The translations under genes were made by a program, and so were the position numbers. A stretch of DNA of 64,000 nucleotides from VXRJ01 sp964636705 (GTDB taxonomy: Bacteria; Acidobacteriota; Vicinamibacteria; Vicinamibacterales; UBA8438), in contig CAZWUJ010000010.1 of assembly GCA_964636705.1 (NCBI GenBank), forward strand, positions 56,783 through 120,782. The letters are read 5' to 3'. The notes below the pieces were generated by a model, which saw only the letters and a list, made by a program, of their open reading frames with translations, was not told the DNA's origin and searched no databases. This document shows positions 31,221 to 39,962 of this stretch, piece after piece. Position 1 is the first letter of the stretch, and each line of letters opens with the position of its first letter.

Positions 31221-32198
31221 ATGACCACGGAAACGCGTTACGTCGTGTTCGGCGGCGGCGGCCTGGTGGTCGCCGGTCTGGCCGTCGGACTTGCCGCCTG
31301 GCTCGCCGGCGGCCTGCCGGCCCTTGCCCAGGGCCAACCCGACGAACTCCGGTATCTCCCCGCCGACGCGGCGGTCATGTCGTTCGCCAACGTGCGCGAG
31401 GTGATGGATTCCGCGCTGCGAGAGCGGCTGCGGGAACGCGAACCGGAAGGCCGCGGGACGGATGCCGTCGAGAACTGGACCGGTATCGACATCGACACCG
31501 ACATCGATCGCGTCGTCGCAGCGCTCGCTCCCGGCGGGCAGGACGACGCGGAAGCGCTAGCGATCCTCGCCGGACGCTTCGACCCCGCGCGCATCGAATC
31601 GCTCGCCATCGCCAGGGGCGGGATCCGGATCGAGCACGCCGGCCGTCCACTGATCCTGCTGGAGACCGATCCGGACGATCCGCTCGGCGAGGACGCCGCC
31701 ATGGCGTTCCTCGATCCGGACGTGCTGGCGATCGGATCGGAAGGCCTGGTGCGCGACGCGCTCGACGGTGGCGCGGGCGCAGAGACGAACGAGCGGCTGA
31801 TGACGCTGCTGGAGCATGTCGACGAGGGAAGCACCGCCTGGACCGTCGGCCACCTCGACAACCTGCAGGGAAGCCCGTGGCTGCCCGAGCAACTGATGTC
31901 GCAGGTGTCGCAGATATCGGCGTTCGCTCTCGGCGGCGAGGTGAACGATGGCGTCCGGGGACGGCTCACGGCCGAGGCGGTGGACGAGGAGACCGGCCGG
32001 AACCTCCGCGATCTGCTGCAAGGTTTCCTCGCGCTGGCCCGCCTGCAGGCGGCGGAACGCCCCGAGCTGGCCGGAGTCTTGAACGCGCTGCAGCTCACCA
32101 GCAGCGGGCCGAACGTGATGCTGACGTTCGACCTCACGGCGGACGCGCTCCTGCAATTGATCCCAGACCAGGACGCCCCGGACGCCGGCGCACCGTAG
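31221..32198 (+). CDS. Hypothetical exported or membrane-anchored protein
   Basis: 325 residues. An N-terminal hydrophobic segment (GGGGLVVAGLAVGLAAWLAG, residues 11-30) is either a signal peptide ending near ALAQG or an anchor. The rest is acidic and soluble-looking, with a repeated pattern of ADAAVMSFANV, LAILAGRFD and VLAIGSEGLVRDAL that recalls DUF3352-type proteins. No catalytic motif is seen. It sits between the LON protein and the acyl-CoA dehydrogenase in a same-strand run. Confidence 0.75.
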   Translation: MTTETRYVVFGGGGLVVAGLAVGLAAWLAGGLPALAQGQPDELRYLPADAAVMSFANVREVMDSALRERLREREPEGRGTDAVENWTGIDIDTDIDRVVAALAPGGQDDAEALAILAGRFDPARIESLAIARGGIRIEHAGRPLILLETDPDDPLGEDAAMAFLDPDVLAIGSEGLVRDALDGGAGAETNERLMTLLEHVDEGSTAWTVGHLDNLQGSPWLPEQLMSQVSQISAFALGGEVNDGVRGRLTAEAVDEETGRNLRDLLQGFLALARLQAAERPELAGVLNALQLTSSGPNVMLTFDLTADALLQLIPDQDAPDAGAP

Positions 32199-32223
32199 CG
32201 GCTATCCTGGCCGGCCGTAGTCG

Positions 32224-33072
32224 ATGGCATTTCACACGATAGGGGTCGCGGGCTGTGGCCTGATGGGTTCGGGCATCGCGCAGGTGTCCGCGCAGGCGGG
32301 CTACCGGACCATCGTCCGCGAAATCGATGACGCGACGGCGCAGGCCGGCCTGGCCCGCATCGACCGGTTTCTGTCCTCCGGCGTCAAGCGCGGGAAGGTG
32401 ACTCCGGAGGAACGCGACGCGGCCCTCGGGAATCTGACGGCCACCAGCCGGGTCGAGGATCTGGCCGGCTGCGATCTCGTGATCGAGGCAATCGTCGAAC
32501 GCATCGACGCCAAGCGCGACTTCTTCAACGCCCTCGAGCCGCTGGCCGGGCCGGACACCATCTTCGCCAGCAACACGTCGTCGCTCTGCATCACCGAGCT
32601 GGCCTCGGCGACCCGGCGGCCCGACCGCTTCGTCGGCATTCACTTCTTCAGTCCGGTGCCCATCATGAAGCTCGTGGAAGTGATCCGGGGCATCGAGACG
32701 AGCGACGCCACCTACGAGGCGGCCATGGAGTTCGGCCGGAACGTGGGCAAGGATCCGGTCACCGCGCCCGACCGGCCGGGCTTCATCGCGAACCGGCTGC
32801 TGGTCCCGTACCTGCTCGACGCGATCCGCGCCTACGAATCGGGGGCGGGATCGATCGAAGATATCGACAAGACGATGACGCTGGGAATGGGCCACCCGAT
32901 GGGGCCGTTCACGCTGCTCGACTTCGTCGGTCTCGACACCACCTACTACATCGCCGGCATCATGTACGAAGAGTTCCGCGAGGAACGGTTCGCTCCGCCG
33001 CCGCTCCTCAAGCGGATGGTGCTCGCGGGCCGCCACGGACGCAAGACCGGCCGGGGGTTCTACACCTACTGA
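32224..33072 (+). CDS. 3-hydroxybutyryl-CoA / 3-hydroxyacyl-CoA dehydrogenase
   Basis: Oxidises 3-hydroxyacyl-CoA to 3-ketoacyl-CoA with NAD (or the reverse). 282 residues, the usual length of stand-alone Hbd. The NAD-binding motif is GVAGCGLMGSGIAQ. The catalytic region has DLVIEAIVE, FASNTSSL and the His of RFVGIHFFSPVPIMKLVEV, and the C-terminal domain has GFIANRLLVPYL and GMGHPMGPFTLLDF. Its stop overlaps the start of folE (TGATG). Confidence 0.93.
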   Translation: MAFHTIGVAGCGLMGSGIAQVSAQAGYRTIVREIDDATAQAGLARIDRFLSSGVKRGKVTPEERDAALGNLTATSRVEDLAGCDLVIEAIVERIDAKRDFFNALEPLAGPDTIFASNTSSLCITELASATRRPDRFVGIHFFSPVPIMKLVEVIRGIETSDATYEAAMEFGRNVGKDPVTAPDRPGFIANRLLVPYLLDAIRAYESGAGSIEDIDKTMTLGMGHPMGPFTLLDFVGLDTTYYIAGIMYEEFREERFAPPPLLKRMVLAGRHGRKTGRGFYTY

Positions 33073-33725
33073 TGTCCGCCTCGATGAACGACGAACGGGT
33101 CCGCGCCGCGGTCGAGACACTCCTCGCCGAGGTAGGTGAAGATCCGTCGCGCGAAGGACTGGTCCGCACCCCGCAACGGGTCGCCGACGCGTTGAGGTTT
33201 CTGACAGGCGGCTACGACCAGGACGTCGACGACGTCCTGAACAACGCGCTCTTTGCGGTCGACTGCAGCGAGATGGTCATCGTCCGCGACATCGACTTCT
33301 ACAGCCTCTGCGAGCACCACCTGCTGCCCTTCTTCGGCAAGTGCCACATCGCCTACCTGCCCCGCGACCGCGTGGTGGGCCTGAGCAAGATCCCGCGGCT
33401 CGTCGATGTCTTCGCCCGCCGCCTGCAGATTCAGGAGCGGATGACGAACCAGATCGCGCAGGTGCTGCTCCAGAAGCTGAACCCGCTCGGGGTCGGCGTG
33501 GTGGTCGAAGCCACCCACCTCTGCATGGCGATGCGCGGAGTGGAGAAACAGCGTTCGTTCGCGCTGACGAGCGCCATGCTCGGGTCGTTCCGGACCGACG
33601 CGCGGACCCGGATGGAATTCCTCGAGCTCCTGAAGCTGCAGGGAGACCTGCACGCGCGGCTCGATCCGGCGGCCGGCATGAATACGCCCCTGGCCCCCAG
33701 CGACAGAGGAGCGACGCACCAATGA
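33072..33725 (+). CDS. folE: GTP cyclohydrolase I
   Basis: Makes 7,8-dihydroneopterin triphosphate from GTP, the first step of folate or pterin synthesis. 217 residues. Zinc and active-site segments are SLCEHHLLPFFGKCHIAYLP and the ATHLCMAMRGV loop with the third ligand Cys; the EGLVRTPQRVADAL start and the TSAMLGSFRTD end are typical. It overlaps hbd by 1 nt and the following secreted-protein gene by 4 nt (ATGA). Confidence 0.97.
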   Translation: MSASMNDERVRAAVETLLAEVGEDPSREGLVRTPQRVADALRFLTGGYDQDVDDVLNNALFAVDCSEMVIVRDIDFYSLCEHHLLPFFGKCHIAYLPRDRVVGLSKIPRLVDVFARRLQIQERMTNQIAQVLLQKLNPLGVGVVVEATHLCMAMRGVEKQRSFALTSAMLGSFRTDARTRMEFLELLKLQGDLHARLDPAAGMNTPLAPSDRGATHQ

Positions 33726-34354
33726 CTTCCCTCCCCCTGCGGACGCCGCGCGCGTTATGGATCGCATGCGCCCTGGCGGTAGCACTGTGCGCCGCCGCTC
33801 CTGCCGCCGCCGCGCAGTCAACGCTGGTCGAGCCGGTCGAGGTGCGCTGCCCGTCGGTCCTCGGCATCGGCATTTCCACCAATGTCCCGTTCTGCGACGT
33901 GGAGATCCAGGCCGACCCCTACCTCGCCATCACCGTAGTGCTGCCCGCGCGGCGGGGCGAGGCGACACTCTCGTTCGACCTGCACAACCGCCACACCTAC
34001 TCCGAGGACGAGGTGCGCGCGGGCCGCGCCTACCTCCGGTTCCTGGCGGAGGTGGCGGTGGCGACAATGGCCGGCGAAGTGCTGGCCCGGCGCTATGTCC
34101 TCAGCGAGTTCCGCGCTGCGCCCGACCTCGTCGACCGCGTGGGCGGCGGGGCCGGACCTGAAGGACTCAAGGCAATCGCGCCGGCAGGGGTCGAACGGGT
34201 CTTCGTCCCCATCCCGGCCGGAGTCGAACGCGTCGTGATTGCCGGACAGCGCCTCGAGCTGTTCCGGTTCGACCAGACCCGCGACGAGGTGCGGACGGTT
34301 GGACGCGCCATTGCCGTGATGAGCAACGCGCAAATCGAATACACCGGACGATAG
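33722..34354 (+). CDS. Secreted protein of unknown function
   Basis: 210 residues. A clear Sec signal peptide (ALWIACALAVALCAAAPAAAAQ, given here only as the span of residues 11-32) is likely cleaved after AAAAQ. The mature part is beta-rich with no matched family. It has two cysteines near its start (VRCPS and PFCDV). The ATG at 33722 overlaps the folE stop, so it is probably coupled to folE. The open frame extends upstream, but that part is out-of-frame reading of folE. Confidence 0.75.
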   Translation: MTSLPLRTPRALWIACALAVALCAAAPAAAAQSTLVEPVEVRCPSVLGIGISTNVPFCDVEIQADPYLAITVVLPARRGEATLSFDLHNRHTYSEDEVRAGRAYLRFLAEVAVATMAGEVLARRYVLSEFRAAPDLVDRVGGGAGPEGLKAIAPAGVERVFVPIPAGVERVVIAGQRLELFRFDQTRDEVRTVGRAIAVMSNAQIEYTGR

Positions 34355-34356
34355 GA

Positions 34357-35370
34357 ATGAATGGCACCGTGCAGGATCTGATAATCATCGGCGCCGGACC
34401 GGCCGGCCTCGCCGCCGCGATCGCGGCCAAGGAGGCGGGTCTCGAGACCCGCATCTTCGAGAAGGGCGTGCTGGTCAACGCGATTTTCCACTTCCCGCCG
34501 CAGATGGTGTTCTTCACGACGCCGGACCTGCTCGAGATCGGCGGGCTGCCGTTCGTGACGCCGCACGGCAAGCCGACCCGCGATGAGACCCTCCGCTACT
34601 ACCGGCGCGTCGTCGACACGTTCGACCTGCAGGTGGACTTCGGCTACCGGGTCACGTCGGTCGAGCCGGGAGCGTCAGCCGAGGCGCCGTTCACGGTGCG
34701 GACCCATAGCGACGAGCATGGCGACCAGGTGTGGCAAGCGCGCACCGTGGTGATCGCGAGCGGCTGCTACGACCACCCGAACCAGCTCGGCATCCCGGGC
34801 GAGGACCTCCCCCACGTCTCGCACTACTACACCGAGCCGCACGAGTTCTACCGGCGGCCGGTGGTCGTGGTGGGGGGCAAGAACTCGGCGGCCGAGGCGG
34901 CGCTCGACCTCTACCGCAGCGGCGCGCACGTGACCCTCGTCCACCGGCGCGCGGTGCTGGGCGATTCCATCAAGTACTGGGTCAAGCCCGACATCGAGAA
35001 CCGGATCGCCGAAGGCTCCATCCCGGCCCGGTTCGAGACGCGCGTCGTGGAGATCCGCCCGCACGAGGTGGTGATCCAGCCGGTCGCCGGCGGCCCGACC
35101 GAGGTCCTGCCGGCCGAGGGCGTCTTCCTCCTCACCGGCTACCTGGCCGACCTCGACTTCCTCCGCGGCGCCGGTGTCGAGGTAGCGTTGAACAACGTTC
35201 CGCGGCACGACCCCGAGACCTACGAGACCAACGTCCCCGGGCTCTACCTCGCCGGCGCGGTCGTCGCCGGCGCCAACCGCGGCGAAGTGTTCATCGAGAA
35301 CGGACGCTTTCACGGCAAGGTGGTCGTCGACAATATCGCGCGGCGGCTGCGCCAGCCGGCCGGCGCCTGA
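34357..35370 (+). CDS. YpdA-like FAD/NAD(P) disulfide reductase family protein
   Basis: 337 residues with the two-dinucleotide fold of thioredoxin-reductase relatives: FAD motif LIIIGAGPAGLAAAIAA at the N-terminus, NAD(P) motif VVVVGGKNSAAEAAL in the middle and a C-terminal LYLAGAVVAG. No CxxC redox pair is present. The best family match is YpdA, the putative bacillithiol disulfide reductase. In Staphylococcus YpdA a Cys in the glycine motif (GGGPCG) matters for activity; here that position is Ala (GAGPAG). The bacillithiol role is therefore uncertain. Confidence 0.82.
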   Translation: MNGTVQDLIIIGAGPAGLAAAIAAKEAGLETRIFEKGVLVNAIFHFPPQMVFFTTPDLLEIGGLPFVTPHGKPTRDETLRYYRRVVDTFDLQVDFGYRVTSVEPGASAEAPFTVRTHSDEHGDQVWQARTVVIASGCYDHPNQLGIPGEDLPHVSHYYTEPHEFYRRPVVVVGGKNSAAEAALDLYRSGAHVTLVHRRAVLGDSIKYWVKPDIENRIAEGSIPARFETRVVEIRPHEVVIQPVAGGPTEVLPAEGVFLLTGYLADLDFLRGAGVEVALNNVPRHDPETYETNVPGLYLAGAVVAGANRGEVFIENGRFHGKVVVDNIARRLRQPAGA

Positions 35371-35374
35371 TGCC

Positions 35375-36433
35375 ATGCGGGCCGTCCGCTGCCACCGCTA
35401 CTCCGGCCTGGACGAGGCGGGCGCTCCCGTTGCCACCCCCGACCCGCTGCGCGAGGTGCTGTCGCTGGACGAGATCCCGGCCCCGGCATGCGAGGCGGGC
35501 CACGTGCTGCTGCGGACGGCGTTCGCGGGAGTGCAGTACCCCGACGCGCTGCAGGCGCAGGGCCTCTACCAGCACAAGCCGGGCCTGCCCTACGTGCCGG
35601 GCATGGACGCGGCGGGAACGGTGGCGGAGGTGGGCGCCGGGGTCGAGCACGTTCGGCCGGGCGACCGGGCGATCGCGCAAGGGAGCGTCGGCTGCCTCGC
35701 GGAGGTCGTCAAGGCGCCGGCCGCATCGGTCTGGAGGGCGCCGCACGAGGTGCCGCTGGAGCGCTGCGCCAACCTGGGACGGAACTACATTCCCGCCTAC
35801 CATTCGCTGAAGGTGCTGGGTGAGGTCGATCCCGGCAGCCTCGTCCTGGTCGACGGTGCGTCGGGCGGCGTCGGCCTGGCCGCCGTCGAGCTGGCCAAGG
35901 CGATGGGCGCGCAGGTGATCGCCGGCGTCAGCACGCCCGGGAAGCAGGCGCCTCCGACCGCGGCGGGCGCCGACCGCGTGCTCTGCTACGGGCGCGACCG
36001 GCAGAGCTTCCGTCAGTTCAAGGGCGCCGTCCGGCAGGCGGCGGCCGAGCTGGGCCATCCGCAGGGCGTCGACGTGGTCATCGACATGGTGCAGGGCGAG
36101 CTGTTCGAGGCGGCGCTGGTCTCGGCCATTCGCCCCCTCGGCCGCATCTGCCTCGTCGGGTTCACGGCCGGCCAGCGGCCAATCCGGCCGGGGCTGCTGC
36201 TCATCAAGCAGGCGGTCGTCGTCGGCAGCATGTGGTCCGGCTGGGCGCAGGTCCATCCCGCGGAGCACGAGCGCAACGTCGCCGAGATCCTCCACTTCAT
36301 GGCAAGCGGGGCGATCATGCCGCGGGCGGATCGCATCTTCTCTCTCGACCGGTTCATCGAAGCCTTCGAACTCTTCGAACGCAACGAGGGCCGCGGCAAC
36401 ACGGTGGTGCGCTTCGCCGAGCCGCTGGATTGA
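35375..36433 (+). CDS. Zinc-free NADPH:quinone oxidoreductase (MDR family)
   Basis: 352 residues. The N-terminal GroES-like domain has QGLYQHKPGLPYVPGMDAAG and no zinc-binding cysteines, so this is the quinone-reductase rather than the alcohol-dehydrogenase branch. The Rossmann domain carries VDGASGGVGLAAVELAKAMG. The C-terminus ends RGNTVVRFAEPLD, the usual family ending. It lies 4 nt after the YpdA-like gene and is likely co-transcribed. Confidence 0.9.
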   Translation: MRAVRCHRYSGLDEAGAPVATPDPLREVLSLDEIPAPACEAGHVLLRTAFAGVQYPDALQAQGLYQHKPGLPYVPGMDAAGTVAEVGAGVEHVRPGDRAIAQGSVGCLAEVVKAPAASVWRAPHEVPLERCANLGRNYIPAYHSLKVLGEVDPGSLVLVDGASGGVGLAAVELAKAMGAQVIAGVSTPGKQAPPTAAGADRVLCYGRDRQSFRQFKGAVRQAAAELGHPQGVDVVIDMVQGELFEAALVSAIRPLGRICLVGFTAGQRPIRPGLLLIKQAVVVGSMWSGWAQVHPAEHERNVAEILHFMASGAIMPRADRIFSLDRFIEAFELFERNEGRGNTVVRFAEPLD

Positions 36434-36482
36434 CTGTCTCTGCGGGCCGCCAAGGGCCCTGTCATTCCGAGGGAGGGCGTGG

Positions 36483-36875
36483 ATGCGGATGGTGCGTCTG
36501 GCGGAGGGCCGAACGGTCGTCGCTCCCGACGGTTCGCGGATTCGCGAGCTGGTCGCCGTAGCGGGCGGCAGCATGGTGCATTGCACGCTGCCGAAGGGCG
36601 CTGTTTCGATGGCGGTCGCCCACGCCACGGTCGACGAAGTCTGGTATTGCCTCGCCGGAAAGGGGGAGGTCTGGCGGCGTCGTGAGGACGTCGAATCGGT
36701 GGTCGACGTCGAGCCGGGCGTCTCTCTGAGCATCGAGTGCGGGACGCACTTCCAGTTCCGCAGCACTGGCAACCAAGACCTCCAGTTGGTGATCGTCACC
36801 ATGCCTCCGTGGCCCGGTGCGGAAGAGGCTCGCCGCGTGAGCGACCATTGGGAGCTCGCCGGAGGGGCGGACTGA
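36483..36875 (+). CDS. Cupin-domain protein
   Basis: 130 residues, a single small beta-barrel. The first cupin motif is degenerate (VAHATVDEVWYCLAGKGEVW, with one His and one Glu) and the second is CGTHFQFRSTG with a His. A metal-binding mononuclear cupin is likely, but no substrate is evident. It is the last gene of the long plus-strand run, before the degenerate stretch at 36.9-37.5 kb. Confidence 0.75.
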   Translation: MRMVRLAEGRTVVAPDGSRIRELVAVAGGSMVHCTLPKGAVSMAVAHATVDEVWYCLAGKGEVWRRREDVESVVDVEPGVSLSIECGTHFQFRSTGNQDLQLVIVTMPPWPGAEEARRVSDHWELAGGAD

Positions 36876-36937
36876 CGCCGCACCCCCGGTGAGACGGCAG
36901 ACCTGCCGCGAGATTGCTCAACGAACGGGGCAGCCGG

Positions 36938-37087
36938 CTATGCCACGACCCGTTCTTGGCGAATGCGTTCCTGTGCCAAGTCGTACTGCGCTTGCCGGCG
37001 CACCCAGAACGCCGCGTTGCTCCAACCGATGCGTTCCAGGGCAAGCGCCATTGCAGGCGAAATGCCGGTGCGACCGTTCAGCAGGCG
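36938..37087 (-). pseudogene. HigA-type antitoxin, C-terminal fragment
   Basis: The minus-strand frame ending at 36938 reads RLLNGRTGISPAMALALERI, then GWSNAAFWVRRQAQYDLAQE. This is the second half of a HigA (XRE-family) antitoxin. The first half, with its helix-turn-helix, is missing: upstream the frame runs straight into a nucleotidyltransferase read in another frame, with the join inside TCTTCACGCCTGCTG. No toxin gene is next to it. Confidence 0.75.
36995..37043. repeat. Direct repeat copy 1 (about 49 bp, 25 bp identical)
   Basis: Contains GCGTTGCTCCAACCGATGCG followed by TTCCA (37014-37038). The same 25 bases occur at 37418-37442, and flanking bases CCGGCGCA.CCAG also match imperfectly. 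On the minus strand it encodes the HigA segment ALERIGWSNA, so it is part of the antitoxin gene. Confidence 0.85.
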
Positions 37088-37337
37088 TGAAGATGCAGAG
37101 ATCAACGTCGCTGCCGGGAGCGGGCGTGCCGGTGACGCGCGAACCGAACCAGATGATGCGGCGCACCTCCGGCCTGCGCTCACCGACTTCCCGAGCCCAT
37201 CGGCGCACCGCGCGCTCAACGGCCTCCTGATTGTTCCATTTGACAACGAGCGAAGTCGACGAGTCGTTCCGAGCATGGCGAGCGTGCCGCAGGTCGGCCT
37301 CCGCCTGCCGCAACCAGTCGGCGTGTCGGGCGCCCAC
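37088..37337 (-). pseudogene. MNT-type nucleotidyltransferase fragment joined to a HEPN N-terminus
   Basis: From the GTG at 37337 the frame reads ARHADWLRQAEADLRHARHA, which looks like the first helix of a HEPN toxin. It then switches to a minimal nucleotidyltransferase: EVRRIIWFGSRVTGTPAPGS and DVDLCIF, with the GS and DxD catalytic residues present. Both halves are cut short: HEPN lacks its catalytic C-terminus, and MNT ends right after DVDL at the HigA join. This looks like a deletion chimera of an old HEPN/MNT pair. Confidence 0.65.
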
Positions 37338-37398
37338 CCCCGCATTGTAGCCAACGGTGTCCTCGGGCGCTCCACGGGCACCTCGGCAGCCCAAACCG

Positions 37399-37447
37399 CC
37401 GGCGCATCCAGCACTCAGCGTTGCTCCAACCGATGCGTTCCAAGGCA
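37399..37447. repeat. Direct repeat copy 2, second HigA remnant
   Basis: Exactly 404 bp from copy 1, in the same orientation. On the minus strand it reads LSALERIGWSNAECWMRR, again the HigA C-terminal region, and then loses the family. So a second, more decayed HigA copy lies here. The pair could mark a tandem duplication, or two successive antitoxin genes whose recombination removed the material between them. Confidence 0.8.
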
Positions 37448-37524
37448 GAGAGCCGAAAAGGCCAGTCGGACAGGTAAAATGGGATGACGCAGCCAGCGTT
37501 CGCACCACCAGCAACCCGGACACC

Positions 37525-38985
37525 ATGCACCACGACGCCAAGGCGCTCGGCGCGTACTTCACGCCCGAGGCCGTAGCCGATGCTCTGGTGCGATGGGCGG
37601 TCCGTAGCCCCGGCGACCTCCTGCTCGACCCGTCGTGCGGCGACGGCCGGTTCGTCACCCGACATCCGAACAGCGTCGGCGTCGAACGGGATCCAACGTC
37701 GGTGGCCGAAGCCTCTGCACGCGCGCCGGACGCCGCTATCGTTGAGGACGACTTCTTCAACTGGACGTCCGCCGATCACCGCCGGTTCGATTGCGCGGTC
37801 GGCAACCCTCCGTTCATCCGGTACCAGCGGTTCAATGGCGCGATCAGGCGCGCCGCCCTCGACTACTGCCGCGGCGCCGGCGTCATCTTCAGCGGCCTTT
37901 CGTCATCGTGGGCACCGTTCATCGTTGCGGCGGCCAGCAAGCTTCGAGCCGGTGGCCGGATTGCCTTCGTTGTACCGGCGGAGATCGGCCATGCGCCGTA
38001 CGCGGCGCCGCTGATCGAGTACCTCCTCGCCCATTTCGGTTACGTACACGTGGTCGCCATCCGGGAAAAGATCTTTCCGCGCCTCTCGGAGGATTGTTGG
38101 CTGCTGTTCGCTGACCACGCGGGTAGCCGCGCGGAAGGCATTCAATTCTCCAGGCTTGAGAGCTTCGTGCACGGCCCGATGCCCCCCGACGAGTCGGAGT
38201 TCATCCCGGTCGACGAATGGCGTGGCCGCTGGGGCGGCAGACTCCGACCATTGCTCCTGCCTGCGGGCGTCAGGAACCTCTACGCGCGGGTGTCGGCGGA
38301 CCACCGTGCGGTGCGCCTCGGCGAGATCGCGCAAATCGGCATCGGCTATGTGAGCGGCGCGAACGAGTTCTTTCATCTGCGCCCTTCCGAAGCACGGCGC
38401 TACGCCATCCCTGACGAGTTCCTCCTGCCGTCGATCAGGAACAGCCGGTATCTCAACGGCGAGGCCATCAACCAGGTTGACATCGAGCGCTGGATCGCGA
38501 GGGATGAGCCGGTATTCCTTCTGCGGATTCCGTCCCGCGCACGAGTGCCCTCCGCGGTTCCGGAACAGCCGGAAGTGGAACATGAAGCCTCCAGCCGACT
38601 GCTGAAGGACAACGACGTGGCGATCGACGCGCACGGTCAACCGGTTGCGTCGGTCCGCCGCTTCCACGCGGCGCTTCGTGAGTTGGCGGACAGGCGGGGC
38701 GTCCGGGATGACGTCAGTCGTTACGAAGCGATCGCGCTCGCACTGGCATCGACGCAGCCCGAGCAGCCCGGACAGATTGTCGAGCAATTCCCCGAACCGG
38801 ATAGCCCACTACGGTTCGAGCGGTTCTTCGATACGCTGTACCGCCAATATGACGAGCGGTTCGTCTACGGCGCGCCCGACCTCCGAAAGACCACCGGTCG
38901 CAAGGAATGGGACGGAGAGTCTCCAGCCTTCGGCGCGGCGGTTGTGAACGACGTGGACTACGAACCCAGAGTCGATGGGTCCTGA
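37525..38985 (+). CDS. N6-adenine DNA methyltransferase (Eco57I/TaqI-like), orphan
   Basis: 486 residues. SAM motif I LLLDPSCGDGRFVTRH and the catalytic motif IV NPPFIRYQR (NPPF instead of NPPY) identify a gamma-class N6-adenine methyltransferase. GAYFTPEAVADALVRWAV is the typical N-terminus, and the C-terminal half looks like a TaqI-type target-recognition domain. No restriction endonuclease gene is adjacent and the protein is too short to carry one. It may be an orphan methyltransferase or a remnant of a restriction system. The start at 37525 is the first ATG before the family sequence. Its end overlaps the following ABC gene by 11 nt. Confidence 0.88.
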   Translation: MHHDAKALGAYFTPEAVADALVRWAVRSPGDLLLDPSCGDGRFVTRHPNSVGVERDPTSVAEASARAPDAAIVEDDFFNWTSADHRRFDCAVGNPPFIRYQRFNGAIRRAALDYCRGAGVIFSGLSSSWAPFIVAAASKLRAGGRIAFVVPAEIGHAPYAAPLIEYLLAHFGYVHVVAIREKIFPRLSEDCWLLFADHAGSRAEGIQFSRLESFVHGPMPPDESEFIPVDEWRGRWGGRLRPLLLPAGVRNLYARVSADHRAVRLGEIAQIGIGYVSGANEFFHLRPSEARRYAIPDEFLLPSIRNSRYLNGEAINQVDIERWIARDEPVFLLRIPSRARVPSAVPEQPEVEHEASSRLLKDNDVAIDAHGQPVASVRRFHAALRELADRRGVRDDVSRYEAIALALASTQPEQPGQIVEQFPEPDSPLRFERFFDTLYRQYDERFVYGAPDLRKTTGRKEWDGESPAFGAAVVNDVDYEPRVDGS

Positions 38986-39955
38986 CGGCGGCGGCGCGGC
39001 ACCGATTGACGCCCTGGACGTGACCACCGCCCCGGACCCCGTCGCCCGCCTCGACGGCGTGTCCGTCACCTACGGACGCCAGCGCGCGCTGGACGACGTC
39101 GACGCCAGCTTTCCCCCCGGCGCGGTCGGCCTGCTCGGGCCGAACGGCGCGGGCAAGAGCACGCTGCTGAAGGCGCTACTCGGGTTCGTCCCTCCCGACG
39201 GCGGCGCGGGAAGTCTGTCCGTGCTCGGCCTCGACGTCGCCGAGAACCCGCTCGACATCCGCGCGCGCCTGGGCTACATGCCGGAATCGGACGCGCACTT
39301 TCCCGGACTGAACGCCATCGCGTTCACCGCCCATTGCGGCGAGCTGGCCGGCCTGCCCCCCGCCGACGCGATGCAACGGGCGCATGCCGTCCTTCAATAC
39401 GTCGGACTCGGCGAGGCGCGCTACCGCATGGTCGACACCTACTCGGCCGGCATGAAGCAGCGGATCAAGCTGGCCCAGGCGCTCGTCCACGATCCGGATC
39501 TGCTTTTTCTCGACGAGCCGACGAATGGCATGGACCCGAAGGGGCGCGCCGAGATGCTCGACCTGATTCGCGACCTCGCCCAGCGGAAAGGCGTGAACGT
39601 CATCGTCTCGTCCCACGTCCTGCCCGACGTCGAGGCGGCGTGCGACAACGTGGTGGTCCTGCACGAGGGTCGCGTCGTCGCGGCGGGGCCGATCGCCGAC
39701 CTCAAGGGCGACGACCGGCAGGCGTTCGAGGTCCGGGTCAAGGGCGACGCGGACCGCTTCGTCGAGACCCTGCGCGCGGCCGGGGCCGAGTGCCGCCAGT
39801 CGGACGACCAACTGCTGCGCGTCCTGATCGGCGATGGGCGCTCGGCGCGCGATCTCTTCGCCCTCGCGGTGCAGGCCGGGGTGCAGGTCCGGCACCTGCA
39901 GCCGAGCGTGCAGACCCTGGAGGACGTCTTCACCCGCGCGGTCGGGGAATCCTGA
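38975..39955 (+). CDS. ABC transporter ATPase 1
   Basis: 326 residues. Walker A GPNGAGKSTLLKALL, ABC signature region TYSAGMKQRIKLAQAL, Walker B LLFLDEPTNGMDP and the H-loop VIVSSHVL are all present. The C-terminal 90 residues are a non-catalytic domain common in ABC-2 exporters. The start at 38975 sits inside the methyltransferase 3' end; the GTG at 39020 is an alternative. It is the first of four genes: ATPase, permease, ATPase, permease. Confidence 0.93.
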   Translation: MGPDGGGAAPIDALDVTTAPDPVARLDGVSVTYGRQRALDDVDASFPPGAVGLLGPNGAGKSTLLKALLGFVPPDGGAGSLSVLGLDVAENPLDIRARLGYMPESDAHFPGLNAIAFTAHCGELAGLPPADAMQRAHAVLQYVGLGEARYRMVDTYSAGMKQRIKLAQALVHDPDLLFLDEPTNGMDPKGRAEMLDLIRDLAQRKGVNVIVSSHVLPDVEAACDNVVVLHEGRVVAAGPIADLKGDDRQAFEVRVKGDADRFVETLRAAGAECRQSDDQLLRVLIGDGRSARDLFALAVQAGVQVRHLQPSVQTLEDVFTRAVGES

Positions 39956-39962
39956 CGCCGCC

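Noticed and set aside
36889..37230. Plus-strand frame of 113 codons in the graveyard
   Set aside because: Antisense to the HigA and MNT relics, no motif.
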